A stretch of 64,000 bases of DNA from Fusobacterium sp. (GTDB taxonomy: Bacteria > Fusobacteriota > Fusobacteriia > Fusobacteriales > Fusobacteriaceae). Position numbers and translations under genes: made by a program. Below, piece after piece: positions 48,601 to 56,958 of this stretch (position 1 is its first letter; each line of letters opens with the position of its first letter). Below the pieces are notes generated by a model, which worked only from the letters and a program-made list of their open reading frames with translations, searched no databases and had not been told where the DNA came from. The stretch is from contig NZ_JAGIRL010000021.1 in assembly GCF_019012925.1 (NCBI RefSeq), positions 1 to 64,000 on the forward strand, in the 5' to 3' direction.

Positions 48601-49611
48601 ACTTTGTATCTCCTCTGCTGTTCTAACAACTTTTCCTATATCATACTCATTAACTTCATAAACTTTGAATTCAAAGTCATATTCACCAGGAAAATAGTAT
48701 GTCTCATATACAAAATTCCCCGTTTCATCAACACTTATCTCTTGATCATCAAGCACTATTTTATTATTCTCTTCAAATCCCTTTCCATAAAATCTTATCT
48801 TATAGAAATCTATTGGTATATGATGAACTCTCAAACTAGAAGTATCATATATACTCTCTATCAATTGTTCATCTGTTTCATTCTCATCTATTTTCTTTAC
48901 TTTTAATTCCTTAATTTCAGTTTCATCTTTTTTTCCATTTTTATCTTTGACACTTAATTTGTAATAGATGTCCTCTAATTTATTATATTTTTTATTTAAG
49001 CTAATCTCATATCTATTATTTAACTTTACCTCATTTAAAACTATACTTCCTAATTTCTCTCTTCCTTGCTTATCTCCAAATATCTCTATCTCTCCATCTT
49101 TTATATATTTCAGATAGTTAGAATATATGTAGAAATACACTTTCTCTGTTCCAATCTCTCTATTTCCAACAATATTCAGTTTTGGTTTTACAGTAATAGG
49201 ATCCAAACTAGCTAGAATCTTTCCTCTCTTCTCTCCACTCTCACTCTCTACCTCTTCTCCTTGTTGAAATAGAATATCCATCTCTTCAACTATTACAGGT
49301 TCCTGAAATTTTTTCTCTTCAATAAAAATTTCCTCTTCAGATTCTAATACTACCTCTTCTTCAACATCTTCAGATTCATTATTTTCTGTTTCAAGAGTTT
49401 TATCTTTTTTTACTACTAAGATTTTTTTCTCTCTTTTACTCTTTTTGTCCTCTACTGATTTTTTACTTTTTTCCTCTAAAATTGCTACTTTTTTGTTTTT
49501 TTCTTCCTCAATTTCAACATCTTTTTTTCCCGGTACACATTTTTTCAAAGTTAATACAATTAATACAACAAACATAAGAATTTTTAGCATTTTCCTTTGC
49601 CAATCTCTCAT
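45688..49611 (-). CDS. Large outer-membrane beta-barrel protein, partner of the giant protein
   Basis: A 1307-residue protein. An N-terminal hydrophobic segment (residues 8-24, LKILMFVVLIVLTLKKC; no good lipobox) is followed by a Lys/Glu-rich linker to ~120, two Ig-like domains (~135-330), a module with GQFYLRVEWDKNKAMWGNY and YYLRNRDLVEGSEEVTIEI...GDDYAINNIQGRI (~490-640), and then ~650 residues of alternating amphipathic strands ending in VNIVGRF. A terminal Phe after alternating hydrophobics is the usual barrel-assembly signal. The NRDLVEGSE module recalls proteobacterial barrels found beside DUF11 proteins. It is first in a two-gene operon with the giant gene; anchoring or export of that protein is inferred. 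Start ATG follows TTGGAGGAAATAA. Confidence 0.8.
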   Translation of the reverse strand: MRDWQRKMLKILMFVVLIVLTLKKCVPGKKDVEIEEEKNKKVAILEEKSKKSVEDKKSKREKKILVVKKDKTLETENNESEDVEEEVVLESEEEIFIEEKKFQEPVIVEEMDILFQQGEEVESESGEKRGKILASLDPITVKPKLNIVGNREIGTEKVYFYIYSNYLKYIKDGEIEIFGDKQGREKLGSIVLNEVKLNNRYEISLNKKYNKLEDIYYKLSVKDKNGKKDETEIKELKVKKIDENETDEQLIESIYDTSSLRVHHIPIDFYKIRFYGKGFEENNKIVLDDQEISVDETGNFVYETYYFPGEYDFEFKVYEVNEYDIGKVVRTAEEIQSGEHLDKDSEVEIDSKKQDKVVIREKDGVTIKIDGDKKIEEIYLYSYKVPMKIDENYHFIVGIADVKIGRNKVEKESELLLQNSEYDEGMFNEGRLAFYTRNRVGKYNIVAQMDTENQELKHIFDGLGKRDNREIFKDMKREDKGYTFGDDSYSMMDVESQGQFYLRVEWDKNKAMWGNYSSTIDNGEYVNYSKSLYGAQFIGASQDVTSYNEDKYSGTVFFSNPETLSEYNIFLATGGSLYYLRNRDLVEGSEEVTIEIINQRTGQKVKEIGLSEGDDYAINNIQGRIILNQPLFQYGYKELGDVIKDNPISDYKTYLKVQYEYYDRNGLYSSDYTTGGSGKYWINDNVQIGGAYVKSTELDESYELKGLSGVLRKSENTYIEWEYAQSKGRKIGKGAYSSTGGLNFKDINYIDKNEENKDENFDNSGDAYQIKGVLSLNELSSKFTQGSMAEFWYNKKDGGFSVDSLDDGSTDTEYGLKSDYIVNERLVLSAEFTRTESKDDGEKDVEQEVSVQGTYAVNDKMSVAVAVRSSNNSEEGDDTSSNLNDHNSGGHFTEKGYESDGIGKSVDVGVTVNYQFTENTSGYVGVQKALSTDKIDTNDVMGNIGGTTKISDKLSITGDYSAGNEESAGVLQLAYAVSESYETYLNLEQERMYDGTSNEVAFGQKVLIGDKYEIFQENQLNKDRDAGKEITQVYGLNINLTKELRVGIGYEQGDLDEEDGKSKRNSVSTNLYYDDRKKWKYNNRLEMIKDKGTEDYTIEWLTVNDVRYKYNEEWTAVGKLDFSITEDKINGGYDSKFMELGIGGAYRPIWNDRLNMLWKYSYIYDLNGVDEDSDYSFGDLDERSNIFSIDAIYSFTKKLDIGGKWAYKKAEMKAANDESEWFSAETSLYAVSLSYNFYKNWRVSGEYHWLVSDLNNDKKEGIMAGIDYDIHKNLRIGVGYNFTDFNDDLRYDDYRARGVYVNIVGRF

Positions 49612-49715
49612 TTATTTCCTCCAACAATTATTTTTTAAAAAAACCTATACTTTTTTATTTGACAAAATATTATTTTTTTGATTTTTTTGTCACAAATTTT
49701 ACACAAATTAAAATA

Positions 49716-49736
49716 TACACTTTTAGAAAAAGTGTA
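49716..49736. promoter_or_regulatory. 9-bp inverted repeat in the leader of the barrel-giant operon
   Basis: TACACTTTT (49716-49724), a 3-base centre, AAAAGTGTA (49728-49736): a perfect inverted repeat about 20-40 bases downstream of the expected transcription start. As RNA it would be a 5' stem-loop; as DNA it could be an operator. The regulator is unknown. The rest of the 296-base gap is very AT-rich and holds no gene I can see. Confidence 0.45.
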
Positions 49737-49761
49737 CTTGTAATAACTATTTTTATTGTAG

Positions 49762-49791
49762 ATTATACCATAAATAAGACGTTTTTGTCTA
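49762..49791 (-). promoter_or_regulatory. Extended -10 promoter of the barrel-giant operon
   Basis: Minus strand: TAGACA (49786-49791), 18-base spacer ending in TGG, then a perfect TATAAT (49762-49767). The predicted 5' leader is about 145 bases long. Confidence 0.6.
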
Positions 49792-49851
49792 TATTATTCA
49801 TGTATCTAATCATATAATTTTGCTGGTTTTGTCACATTAATTTTTAAATAA

Positions 49852-49888
49852 AAAAGGTGTTAATGAACTAATACATCAACACCTTTTT
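49852..49888 (-). terminator. Terminator of the purine operon
   Basis: AAAAAGGTGTT near 49852-49862 pairs with AACACCTTTTT at 49878-49888, with ATG/CAT adding to the stem, about 20 bases after the purD stop. The symmetric A/T flanks allow function in both directions. Confidence 0.85.
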
Positions 49889-49907
49889 CTAGACTTTTAT
49901 AACAAAT

Positions 49908-51161
49908 CTATCTGTACAACACACCAATATCTTTTCTAAGATATTTTCCTTCAAATTTAACTTTCTCTGCATCAGAGTATGCTTTTGCTCTAGCTTGTTC
50001 AAGAGTATCTCCAATAGCTACAACATTTACTACTCTTCCACCATTAGTTAAAAGTTTTCCATTTTCTAACTTTGCTCCAGCAATGAACAGCATATTCTCC
50101 ACACTATCCATCCCTGAAATCTCATATCCCTTATTGTATTTCTCTGGATATCCACCAGAAGCTAAAACAACACAACAAGCTGATTTATCACTCCATTTTA
50201 CATTTGTAGTTGATAATTTTTTATCAATACCGCTCTCTAATAATTCAATAAAATCTGATTCCAACAGTGGTAATACAACTTGTGTCTCAGGATCTCCCAA
50301 TCTCATATTATACTCAAGAAGATAAACACCTTTAGAAGTTATCATAAGTCCAAAGAAAATAAATCCAGCAAAATCCATTCCCTCTGCTTTTATCCCTTGA
50401 AGTGTAGGGTTCATTATCTCCTCTACAAACTTATCATAAACCTCTTTTGTAACATATGGATTTGGGGCAATAGTTCCCATTCCACCAGTATTTAATCCTG
50501 TTTCTTTCTCTCCAATTTTTTTATGATCTTTAGCAGATATAAATGGTAAAATTATATTTGAATCTGTTACTGACAGTATAGATGCCTCTACTCCATCCAA
50601 AAACTCCTCAACTACAATTTGCTCTCCAGCACTACTAAATACTTTATCTACCATTATCTCTTCTACAGCTTTAATAGCTTCTTCTAAGTTTTGGCATATG
50701 AGCACACCCTTCCCTGCAGCTAGACCACTAGCTTTTACAACTAGAGGAAACTCACAAGTTTTAATATACTCTTTAGCTTTCTCAGCATCATCAAAAACCT
50801 CATATGTAGCAGTTTTTACACCATATTTTTTCATAAAATCCTTTGAAAAAGCTTTTGACCCCTCCAATAGTGCTGCCTTTTTATCAGGTCCAAATATTCT
50901 TAATCCCTCTGCTTGAAATTTATCTACTATTCCATCAACTAAAAGCTCTTCACTTCCAACTATTGTCAAATCTATTCTATTCTCTTTAGCGAAATTCAAG
51001 ATCTCATCTGTTCCTTTTAAGTTTACATTCTCTCCCTTTTCAAGAAGTTCAGTTCCCCCATTTCCTGGAGCACAATATATCTTCTCTACTCTCTCATTTT
51101 GACTCACTTTCCAACAGATAGTATGCTCTCTTCCACCGCTTCCAACTACTAATATTCTCAT
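49908..51161 (-). CDS. purD: Phosphoribosylamine-glycine ligase (GAR synthetase)
   Basis: Joins glycine to phosphoribosylamine with ATP, the second step of IMP synthesis. The 417-residue ATP-grasp protein begins MRILVVGSGGREHTICWK (family N-terminal motif) and shows PLVVKASGLAAGKGV, the GLNTGGMGTIAPNPY motif and YNMRLGDPETQV near the metal site. Normal length. ATG at 51161 follows AAAGGAG. Last gene of the operon, 17 bases after purH. Confidence 0.95.
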   Translation of the reverse strand: MRILVVGSGGREHTICWKVSQNERVEKIYCAPGNGGTELLEKGENVNLKGTDEILNFAKENRIDLTIVGSEELLVDGIVDKFQAEGLRIFGPDKKAALLEGSKAFSKDFMKKYGVKTATYEVFDDAEKAKEYIKTCEFPLVVKASGLAAGKGVLICQNLEEAIKAVEEIMVDKVFSSAGEQIVVEEFLDGVEASILSVTDSNIILPFISAKDHKKIGEKETGLNTGGMGTIAPNPYVTKEVYDKFVEEIMNPTLQGIKAEGMDFAGFIFFGLMITSKGVYLLEYNMRLGDPETQVVLPLLESDFIELLESGIDKKLSTTNVKWSDKSACCVVLASGGYPEKYNKGYEISGMDSVENMLFIAGAKLENGKLLTNGGRVVNVVAIGDTLEQARAKAYSDAEKVKFEGKYLRKDIGVLYR

Positions 51162-51178
51162 TCTCTCTTCTCCTTTAA

Positions 51179-52681
51179 TTAGTGTTTGAAATGTCTCATT
51201 CCACTAAATATCATAGCTATTCCATGCTCATTACAAGCCTCTATTGATTCTTTATCTCTAATAGATCCTCCTGGTTGAATAATAGCTTTTATTCCATGTT
51301 TTGCACATGTATCTACCACATCTCTAAATGGGAAAAATGCATCAGATGCAAGTACAGCTCCCTCTATTCTCTCACCAGCTCTCTCTATAGCCTGTTCTGT
51401 TGGCCATATTCTATTTGTCTCTCCATTTCCAATTCCAATAGCCATTTTATCTTTTACAACTACAATAGCATTAGATTTTACATGTTTCACTATCTTCATT
51501 CCAAAATCAAGATCACTCATCTCTTCTGAAGTTGGTGCTTTTTCTGTAACTGTTTCATAATTAGTTGAGAAGCTTAAATCCTCATCTTGAACTAATATTC
51601 CACCATCTACTTTTACTAGATTAACTTTGTCCATTGGTTTATGGTGACATCTTATCACTCTTAAATTTTTCTTAGTTTTTAACACTTCAATAGCTTCTTC
51701 AGAGTAATCTGGAGCTATAACTATCTCTAAGAATATTTTCACTAGCTCTTCAGCAGTTGCCTTATCTACTTTTTTATTAATTGCTACTATTCCTCCAAAA
51801 ATAGATACAGGATCACATTCATAAGCCTTTGTATAAGCCTCATAAACATTATTTCCAATAGCTGCTCCACAAGGTGTAGAGTGTTTTACACCACAACAAG
51901 CAGGCTCTTCAAATTCACTAACTACTTTCCAAGCTACATCCATATCCCTTATATTGTTAAATGATAACTCTTTTCCATTCAATTGATCAAAATCCTTCAT
52001 AGCTCCACTATCAGTAGTTGATACATAGTAAGCTGCTTTTTGATGTGGATTCTCACCATATCTTAAATCCATCACTTTTTCATAAGAGGCATTTAAGTAG
52101 TGTGGCATCTCATCTCCTAATAGGAAAGATGAGATTGCAGCATCATAAGCTGATGTTAAATTAAATACTTTTCCAGCTAATCTCTTTCTAGTTTCAAAAG
52201 AAACCTCTCCAGCTTCCATTTCATTCATAACTGTTTCATAATCAGCAGTATCACTAATAACTACAACATCTTTAAAAGATTTTGCCGCTGATCTTAGCAT
52301 TGTTGGTCCACCAATATCTATAAATTCAACTTTTTCTTCAAAAGTTAAATCCTCATTTACTTTTTTGAAGAAAGGATATAGATTTACAACTACCATATCT
52401 ATAGTCTCTATTCCTCTAGCTTTTATTGTCTCCATATGCTCTTCATTATCTCTTATAGCTAATATTCCCCCATGAATTACTGGGTGAAGTGTCTTTACTC
52501 TTCCATCTAACATCTCTGGTGCTTTTGTTACCTCTGCTACCTCTATTACAGGAATATTGTTCTCTTTTAAATATCTATATGTCCCACCTGTTGAGATAAT
52601 TTCAACATTTTTCTTTATTAAAAATTGTGCAAACTCTAATATTCCACCTTTATCAAAAACTGATATCAATGCTCTTTTCAT
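51179..52681 (-). CDS. purH: Bifunctional AICAR transformylase / IMP cyclohydrolase
   Basis: Last two steps of IMP synthesis, using 10-formyl-THF. The N-terminal cyclohydrolase part (about 1-190) has [12 protein letters not shown] and [19 protein letters not shown]; the transformylase part carries [14 protein letters not shown] and the [10 protein letters not shown] motif, with [10 protein letters not shown] and [11 protein letters not shown] near the C-terminus. At 500 residues it has the normal length. Start ATG follows GGAG; 15-base gap after purN. Its formyl donor can be supplied by Fhs, encoded at the head of this operon. Confidence 0.95.
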   Translation of the reverse strand: MKRALISVFDKGGILEFAQFLIKKNVEIISTGGTYRYLKENNIPVIEVAEVTKAPEMLDGRVKTLHPVIHGGILAIRDNEEHMETIKARGIETIDMVVVNLYPFFKKVNEDLTFEEKVEFIDIGGPTMLRSAAKSFKDVVVISDTADYETVMNEMEAGEVSFETRKRLAGKVFNLTSAYDAAISSFLLGDEMPHYLNASYEKVMDLRYGENPHQKAAYYVSTTDSGAMKDFDQLNGKELSFNNIRDMDVAWKVVSEFEEPACCGVKHSTPCGAAIGNNVYEAYTKAYECDPVSIFGGIVAINKKVDKATAEELVKIFLEIVIAPDYSEEAIEVLKTKKNLRVIRCHHKPMDKVNLVKVDGGILVQDEDLSFSTNYETVTEKAPTSEEMSDLDFGMKIVKHVKSNAIVVVKDKMAIGIGNGETNRIWPTEQAIERAGERIEGAVLASDAFFPFRDVVDTCAKHGIKAIIQPGGSIRDKESIEACNEHGIAMIFSGMRHFKH

Positions 52682-52696
52682 TATTAATAGACTCCT

Positions 52697-53275
52697 TTAC
52701 TCTCTTTCAGATATAATTTTTGCAATAGATTCTGGTAAAAGTTTGTGTTCCTCTACTAAAACTCTCTTTTGCAACTCCTCAGCTGTATCCCCTTCTAAGA
52801 CTTTTACTCTCTTTTGAGCTATGATCTCTCCGCTATCTACTCCTGTATCAACAAAATGTACTGTGCAACCACTTTCACTCTCTCCAGCTTTTAGAACTGC
52901 TTCATGCACTTTTATTCCATACATTCCAGGTCCACCAAACTTAGGGAGAAGTGAAGGGTGGATATTAATTATCTTTCCCTTCCATTTGTTTACAAATTCC
53001 TCATCAATTATAGAGAGAAATCCTGCTAATACAATTAAATCAATTCCTTTTTCTGAAACTATTTTATCAATCTCTTTACATAGATCTTTCTTCAATACTT
53101 TTCTATCTAAAGTATATCCCTCTATTCCTGCTAGAGTAGCTCTCTCCACTCCATAACATTTTCTATCTCCTATGACAACTTCAACTTTACAATTAAGCTC
53201 TCCATTTTGAGATTTATCTATTATAGATTGAAGATTACTTCCACCACCAGAAACTAATACTCCTATTTTAAACAT
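52697..53275 (-). CDS. purN: Phosphoribosylglycinamide formyltransferase 1 (GAR transformylase)
   Basis: Transfers a formyl group from 10-formyl-THF to GAR. The 192-residue protein has the N-terminal loop VLVSGGGSNLQSIID, the active-site segment INIHPSLLPKFGG (His of the Asn/His/Asp set), and HFVDTGVDSGEII with the Asp. Its start overlaps the purM stop by 13 bases, which suggests coupled translation. Folate-dependent type; no purT is seen. Confidence 0.95.
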   Translation of the reverse strand: MFKIGVLVSGGGSNLQSIIDKSQNGELNCKVEVVIGDRKCYGVERATLAGIEGYTLDRKVLKKDLCKEIDKIVSEKGIDLIVLAGFLSIIDEEFVNKWKGKIINIHPSLLPKFGGPGMYGIKVHEAVLKAGESESGCTVHFVDTGVDSGEIIAQKRVKVLEGDTAEELQKRVLVEEHKLLPESIAKIISERE

Positions 53276-54264
53276 AGTCCCTTTTCTCCCTTTTGAACAT
53301 ATCCTATTTCAAAAGCTTCTTCTCCATGTTTTGCAAGCTCTTCTATTACTCCATCTTTATCTTTAGGATCTACTACTAGTACAAATCCCACTCCCATATT
53401 AAATGTTCCAAACATCTCTTCTTCTGAGATTTCACCCTCTTTTTGAATATATTTAAATATATCTAAAACTCTTAATTTCTCTTTTAAAACAACCGCTTGA
53501 TGACCCTCGCTTATTGTTCTAGGTAAATTTTCAGGTAATCCTCCACCAGTTATGTGAGCCATTCCCTTTACATTATATTTCTCTAATACAGAAAGTACTG
53601 GCTTTACATATATCTTTGTAGGAGTAAGTAGTGTTTCACTAATTGGTTTTCCATTATACTCCTTTGTATAGTCAGTGATAACCTTTCTCACTAGAGAAAA
53701 TCCGTTACTATGTATTCCAGAAGATGGTATAGCAATTAAAATATCTCCTTCAGATGTTGTACTTCCATTTACAATTTTAGTTTTTTCAACAGCACCTACA
53801 CAGAAACCAGCTATATCATAATCTCCAACTTTATAGAATCCTGGCATCTCTGCTGTCTCTCCACCTATAAGGGCTGCTCCTGCTTGATAACAACCTTCTG
53901 CTACCCCTGAAACCAATTCAGCTGCTACTTCAGCATCCAATTTTCCACAAGCTAGATAATCTAAAAAGAATATTGGTTGTGCTCCATGACAAAGTACATC
54001 ATTTACACACATTGCAACAGCATCTATCCCTACTGTGTCATATTTTTTTGTTGTAAGAGCCACTTCCAATTTTGTTCCTACTCCATCTGTTCCAGAAACT
54101 AATACTGGATTCTCATACTTTCCTAATTCATACATAGCACCAAAACTTCCAAGTCCATTTAGAACATTGCTATTCATAGTTTTTGCTACTGCTTTTTTCA
54201 TAAGTTCTACTGCTCTGTATCCCTCTTCTTTATCTACTCCAGCCTCTTTATATGAAATTGCCAT
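53263..54264 (-). CDS. purM: Phosphoribosylformylglycinamidine cyclo-ligase (AIR synthetase)
   Basis: Closes the imidazole ring using ATP. The 333-residue protein begins with the family stretch SYKEAGVDKEEGYRAVELMK and has VSGTDGVGTKLEVA, CVNDVLCHGAQPIFFLDYLACG, GGETAEMPGFY and ITGGGLPENLPR, all standard PurM signatures. Start ATG follows GGGAGG. It lies between purF (20-base gap) and purN (overlap). Confidence 0.96.
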   Translation of the reverse strand: MAISYKEAGVDKEEGYRAVELMKKAVAKTMNSNVLNGLGSFGAMYELGKYENPVLVSGTDGVGTKLEVALTTKKYDTVGIDAVAMCVNDVLCHGAQPIFFLDYLACGKLDAEVAAELVSGVAEGCYQAGAALIGGETAEMPGFYKVGDYDIAGFCVGAVEKTKIVNGSTTSEGDILIAIPSSGIHSNGFSLVRKVITDYTKEYNGKPISETLLTPTKIYVKPVLSVLEKYNVKGMAHITGGGLPENLPRTISEGHQAVVLKEKLRVLDIFKYIQKEGEISEEEMFGTFNMGVGFVLVVDPKDKDGVIEELAKHGEEAFEIGYVQKGEKGLCLK

Positions 54265-54284
54265 TTTTTCCTCCCAAAATATAT

Positions 54285-55682
54285 TTATTCCTCTGTTGGT
54301 GTATCTACTGGATACTCTCCATTAAAACAACCTACACAGTAGTCACAACCTTTTAATGATTTTAACATATTCTCCATTGATAAATAATCTAATGTATCAG
54401 CATTTATCTCTTTTCTTATCTCTTCTACTGACATTCTAGCAGCTATTAATTCCTCTCTATGTGCTGTATCTATTCCAAAATAACAAGAGTGTTTAACAGC
54501 TGGAGAAGCTGAACGGAAGTGAACCTCCTTAGCTCCTGCTCTTCTTACTATCTCTATCAATATCTTACTTGTAGTTCCTCTCACTAAAGAGTCATCAATT
54601 ATTACTACTCTCTTTCCTTCAAGATTTACTTTTAATGGATTTAATTTTACCATTACAGCTTGTTCTCTCAAAGCTTGAGTAGGTTTTATAAATGTTCTAC
54701 CTATGTATTTATTTTTAATTAAACCAATTGCATAAGGTATTCCACTCTCTTCAGCATATCCAATAGCAGCAGGAATTCCTGAATCAGGAACTCCTATTAC
54801 TACATCTGCATCTACCTTCATCTGTCTAGCTAGTAATCTTCCAGCTTCTACTCTTGATTCATATACATTTAATCCATCAATAACACTATCAGGTCTAGCA
54901 AAGTATATGTGTTCAAATGAACATGGAGCTTTTTTATTATTTTCAGAATATCTAAGAGATTCAACACCGTTTTCATCTATTATTACCATCTCACCAGGTT
55001 GAATATCTCTTACAAACTCTCCTCCTACTGCATCAATAGCACAAGACTCTGAAGATAGGATATAATCTCCATTCTTATTTGTTCCTAAGCAAAGTGGTCT
55101 TATTCCATATGGATCTCTTATTCCAATCAATTTATTTCCTGTTAAAATTACTAAGGCATAAGCTCCTTTTATCGCTCCTAATGTACTTCTAATTGCCTCC
55201 TCTACATTTCCACTAGCTTTTCTAGCTATTAATTTTATAATAACTTCAGAATCTATAGAGGTATTGAATGTTGCTCCTCCCTCTTCTAGTAGTTCTCTTA
55301 TTACTTTAGCATTAGTTAAATTTCCATTGTGAGCTACTGCTATTTGTCCCAATTTATATTTACTCTCAAGAGGTTGAGCATTTTCTATTCTACTCTCACC
55401 TGTTGTCGAATATCTAACATGACCGATTGCTGCATTCCCAACAAGTCTATTTAATATTTCAGGTGTAAAGACATCAGCAGTAAGACCCATTTCCTTATAA
55501 GTAACTATTTTTCCAAAATTAGAAACAGATATTCCCGCACTTTCTTGACCTCTATGTTGAAGAGCATACAAACCATAATAAGTTATTTGTGAAACCTCTG
55601 TTATATTTTTCGAGTATATTCCGAATACTCCACACTCTTCTTCCATTTTATCTTTAGCCATTAGAATTTCTGTGCAGTTCAT
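54285..55682 (-). CDS. purF: Amidophosphoribosyltransferase, Fe-S type
   Basis: First committed purine step: PRPP plus glutamine to phosphoribosylamine. The glutaminase part begins at the Cys of EECGVFGIY (a propeptide of about 15 residues would be removed to expose it), and the synthase part has VVIIDDSLVRGTT, the PRPP loop. Cys residues in CSFEHIYFARP, HSCYFGID and GCDYCVGCFNGEYP match the [4Fe-4S] set of the Bacillus-type enzyme, so oxygen sensitivity is expected. Two ATG starts are possible (55682 and one 7 codons later); the first touches the purC stop and is kept. Confidence 0.95.
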   Translation of the reverse strand: MNCTEILMAKDKMEEECGVFGIYSKNITEVSQITYYGLYALQHRGQESAGISVSNFGKIVTYKEMGLTADVFTPEILNRLVGNAAIGHVRYSTTGESRIENAQPLESKYKLGQIAVAHNGNLTNAKVIRELLEEGGATFNTSIDSEVIIKLIARKASGNVEEAIRSTLGAIKGAYALVILTGNKLIGIRDPYGIRPLCLGTNKNGDYILSSESCAIDAVGGEFVRDIQPGEMVIIDENGVESLRYSENNKKAPCSFEHIYFARPDSVIDGLNVYESRVEAGRLLARQMKVDADVVIGVPDSGIPAAIGYAEESGIPYAIGLIKNKYIGRTFIKPTQALREQAVMVKLNPLKVNLEGKRVVIIDDSLVRGTTSKILIEIVRRAGAKEVHFRSASPAVKHSCYFGIDTAHREELIAARMSVEEIRKEINADTLDYLSMENMLKSLKGCDYCVGCFNGEYPVDTPTEE

Positions 55683-55684
55683 TA

Positions 55685-56398
55685 TTAAGCCCCCAATCTC
55701 TTTAATACTTCTATATAAGCCTCTTCTATTCCTCCAAGGTCTCTTCTAAATCTATCTTTATCTAATTTTTTACCAGTCTCTTTATCCCATAATCTACAAG
55801 TATCTGGAGTAATCTCATCTGCTAATAGTATCTCTCCAGCAGCATTTTTTCCAAACTCTATTTTAAAGTCTACTAAAGTTATTCCTGTCTTATCAAAAGC
55901 ATCTTTTAATAGGTTGTTGATCTCTCCTGTAATTCTGTATATCTCAGCTAACTCCTCATAAGTACATAGTCCTAATGCTACTGCATGGTGATCATTGATT
56001 AATGGATCTCCATAAGCATCATTTTTATAACAGATTTCAAATATAGTATTTGTTGGTTTTGTCCCCTCTGGAACTCCTACTCTAGCTGCCATTGATCCTG
56101 CTATTACGTTTCTTACTATTACTTCTAATGGGAATATTTTTACTTTTTGACAAAGTTGATCTCTATCATTTAATACATCTACTAAGTGTGTTTTTATTCC
56201 ATTTTTCTCTAACATTTTAAATAGTGTTGCTGTTATTCTATTGTTCATTACACCTTTATTCTCAATAGTTCCTTTTTTAGCCCCATTTCCTGCTGTTGCA
56301 TCATCTTTATAGTGAATTATTACTAAGTTCTCATCTGTTGTTGAATATACTTGTTTAGCTTTTCCTTCATAAATAAAATCTTTTTTTTCTACTGACAT
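55685..56398 (-). CDS. purC: Phosphoribosylaminoimidazole-succinocarboxamide synthase
   Basis: Adds aspartate to CAIR with ATP to give SAICAR. The 237-residue protein has the N-terminal [16 protein letters not shown], the KVFPLE-like [15 protein letters not shown], and the C-terminal [10 protein letters not shown] and [14 protein letters not shown] signatures. Normal length for the bacterial single-domain enzyme. ATG follows AGGAGG. A 66-base gap separates it from purE; no terminator was seen there. Confidence 0.95.
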   Translation of the reverse strand: MSVEKKDFIYEGKAKQVYSTTDENLVIIHYKDDATAGNGAKKGTIENKGVMNNRITATLFKMLEKNGIKTHLVDVLNDRDQLCQKVKIFPLEVIVRNVIAGSMAARVGVPEGTKPTNTIFEICYKNDAYGDPLINDHHAVALGLCTYEELAEIYRITGEINNLLKDAFDKTGITLVDFKIEFGKNAAGEILLADEITPDTCRLWDKETGKKLDKDRFRRDLGGIEEAYIEVLKRLGA

Positions 56399-56464
56399 TT
56401 TAATTCCTCCTGAGATACTTTTGATTTTTTATAATAAATATTTTTTATAAACTTTTGCTATTTT

Positions 56465-56944
56465 TTATAGATCTACACCTGTTTCATTATCTGCTATAAA
56501 CTTCTCTTTCATACTCTTTCTAAACTCTCTCAATTTGCTTTTTAATTCTGGAGATTTTAATGAAAGCATTTGTACAGCTAACATTCCAGCATTATATGAG
56601 TTATTTAATCCAACTGTTGCAACTGGTATTGATTTCGGCATCTGTACTATTGATAACAGTGCATCCATTCCATTAAATGCAGCTTCAATTGGTACTCCTA
56701 TCACTGGTATTGTAGTTTTTGAAGCTATCACTCCTGGTAGATGTGCAGCAAGACCAGCTCCTGCTATTATGACTTCATACCCTTCTACTTCCAATTTTTC
56801 AAGAGTTTCTTCTAACTTTTCTGGAACCCTGTGAGCTGATAAAATATGAGCTGAGTACTCTATTCCAAACTCTTTTAAGCAGTTAGCTGCTCCCCTCATC
56901 TTATCAGTGTCTGATTTGCTTCCGAAAATAATTGCTACCTTCAT
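56465..56944 (-). CDS. purE: 5-(carboxyamino)imidazole ribonucleotide mutase / AIR carboxylase
   Basis: Makes CAIR from N5-CAIR (class I) or directly from AIR and CO2 (class II). The 159-residue protein has IFGSKSDTDKMRGAA, ILSAHRVPE, and AGAGLAAHLPGVIAS. A TTG at 56956 extends the frame through its own GGGAGGA ribosome site, so the ATG at 56944 is chosen. No purK lies in this otherwise near-complete operon; either it is elsewhere or this enzyme works without it (class II), which the sequence alone does not settle for me. Confidence 0.94.
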   Translation of the reverse strand: MKVAIIFGSKSDTDKMRGAANCLKEFGIEYSAHILSAHRVPEKLEETLEKLEVEGYEVIIAGAGLAAHLPGVIASKTTIPVIGVPIEAAFNGMDALLSIVQMPKSIPVATVGLNNSYNAGMLAVQMLSLKSPELKSKLREFRKSMKEKFIADNETGVDL

Positions 56945-56958
56945 CTTTCCTCCCAATA

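Noticed and set aside
45688..49611. Barrel protein as a lipoprotein because of the early Cys25
   Set aside because: The residues before the Cys (LTLKK) do not fit a lipobox, so an ordinary signal or anchor segment is more likely.
50083..50495. Plus-strand frames over purD, and similar ones over purH, purM and purL (for example 57350-57640)
   Set aside because: All lie opposite well-supported enzymes, with no ribosome site.
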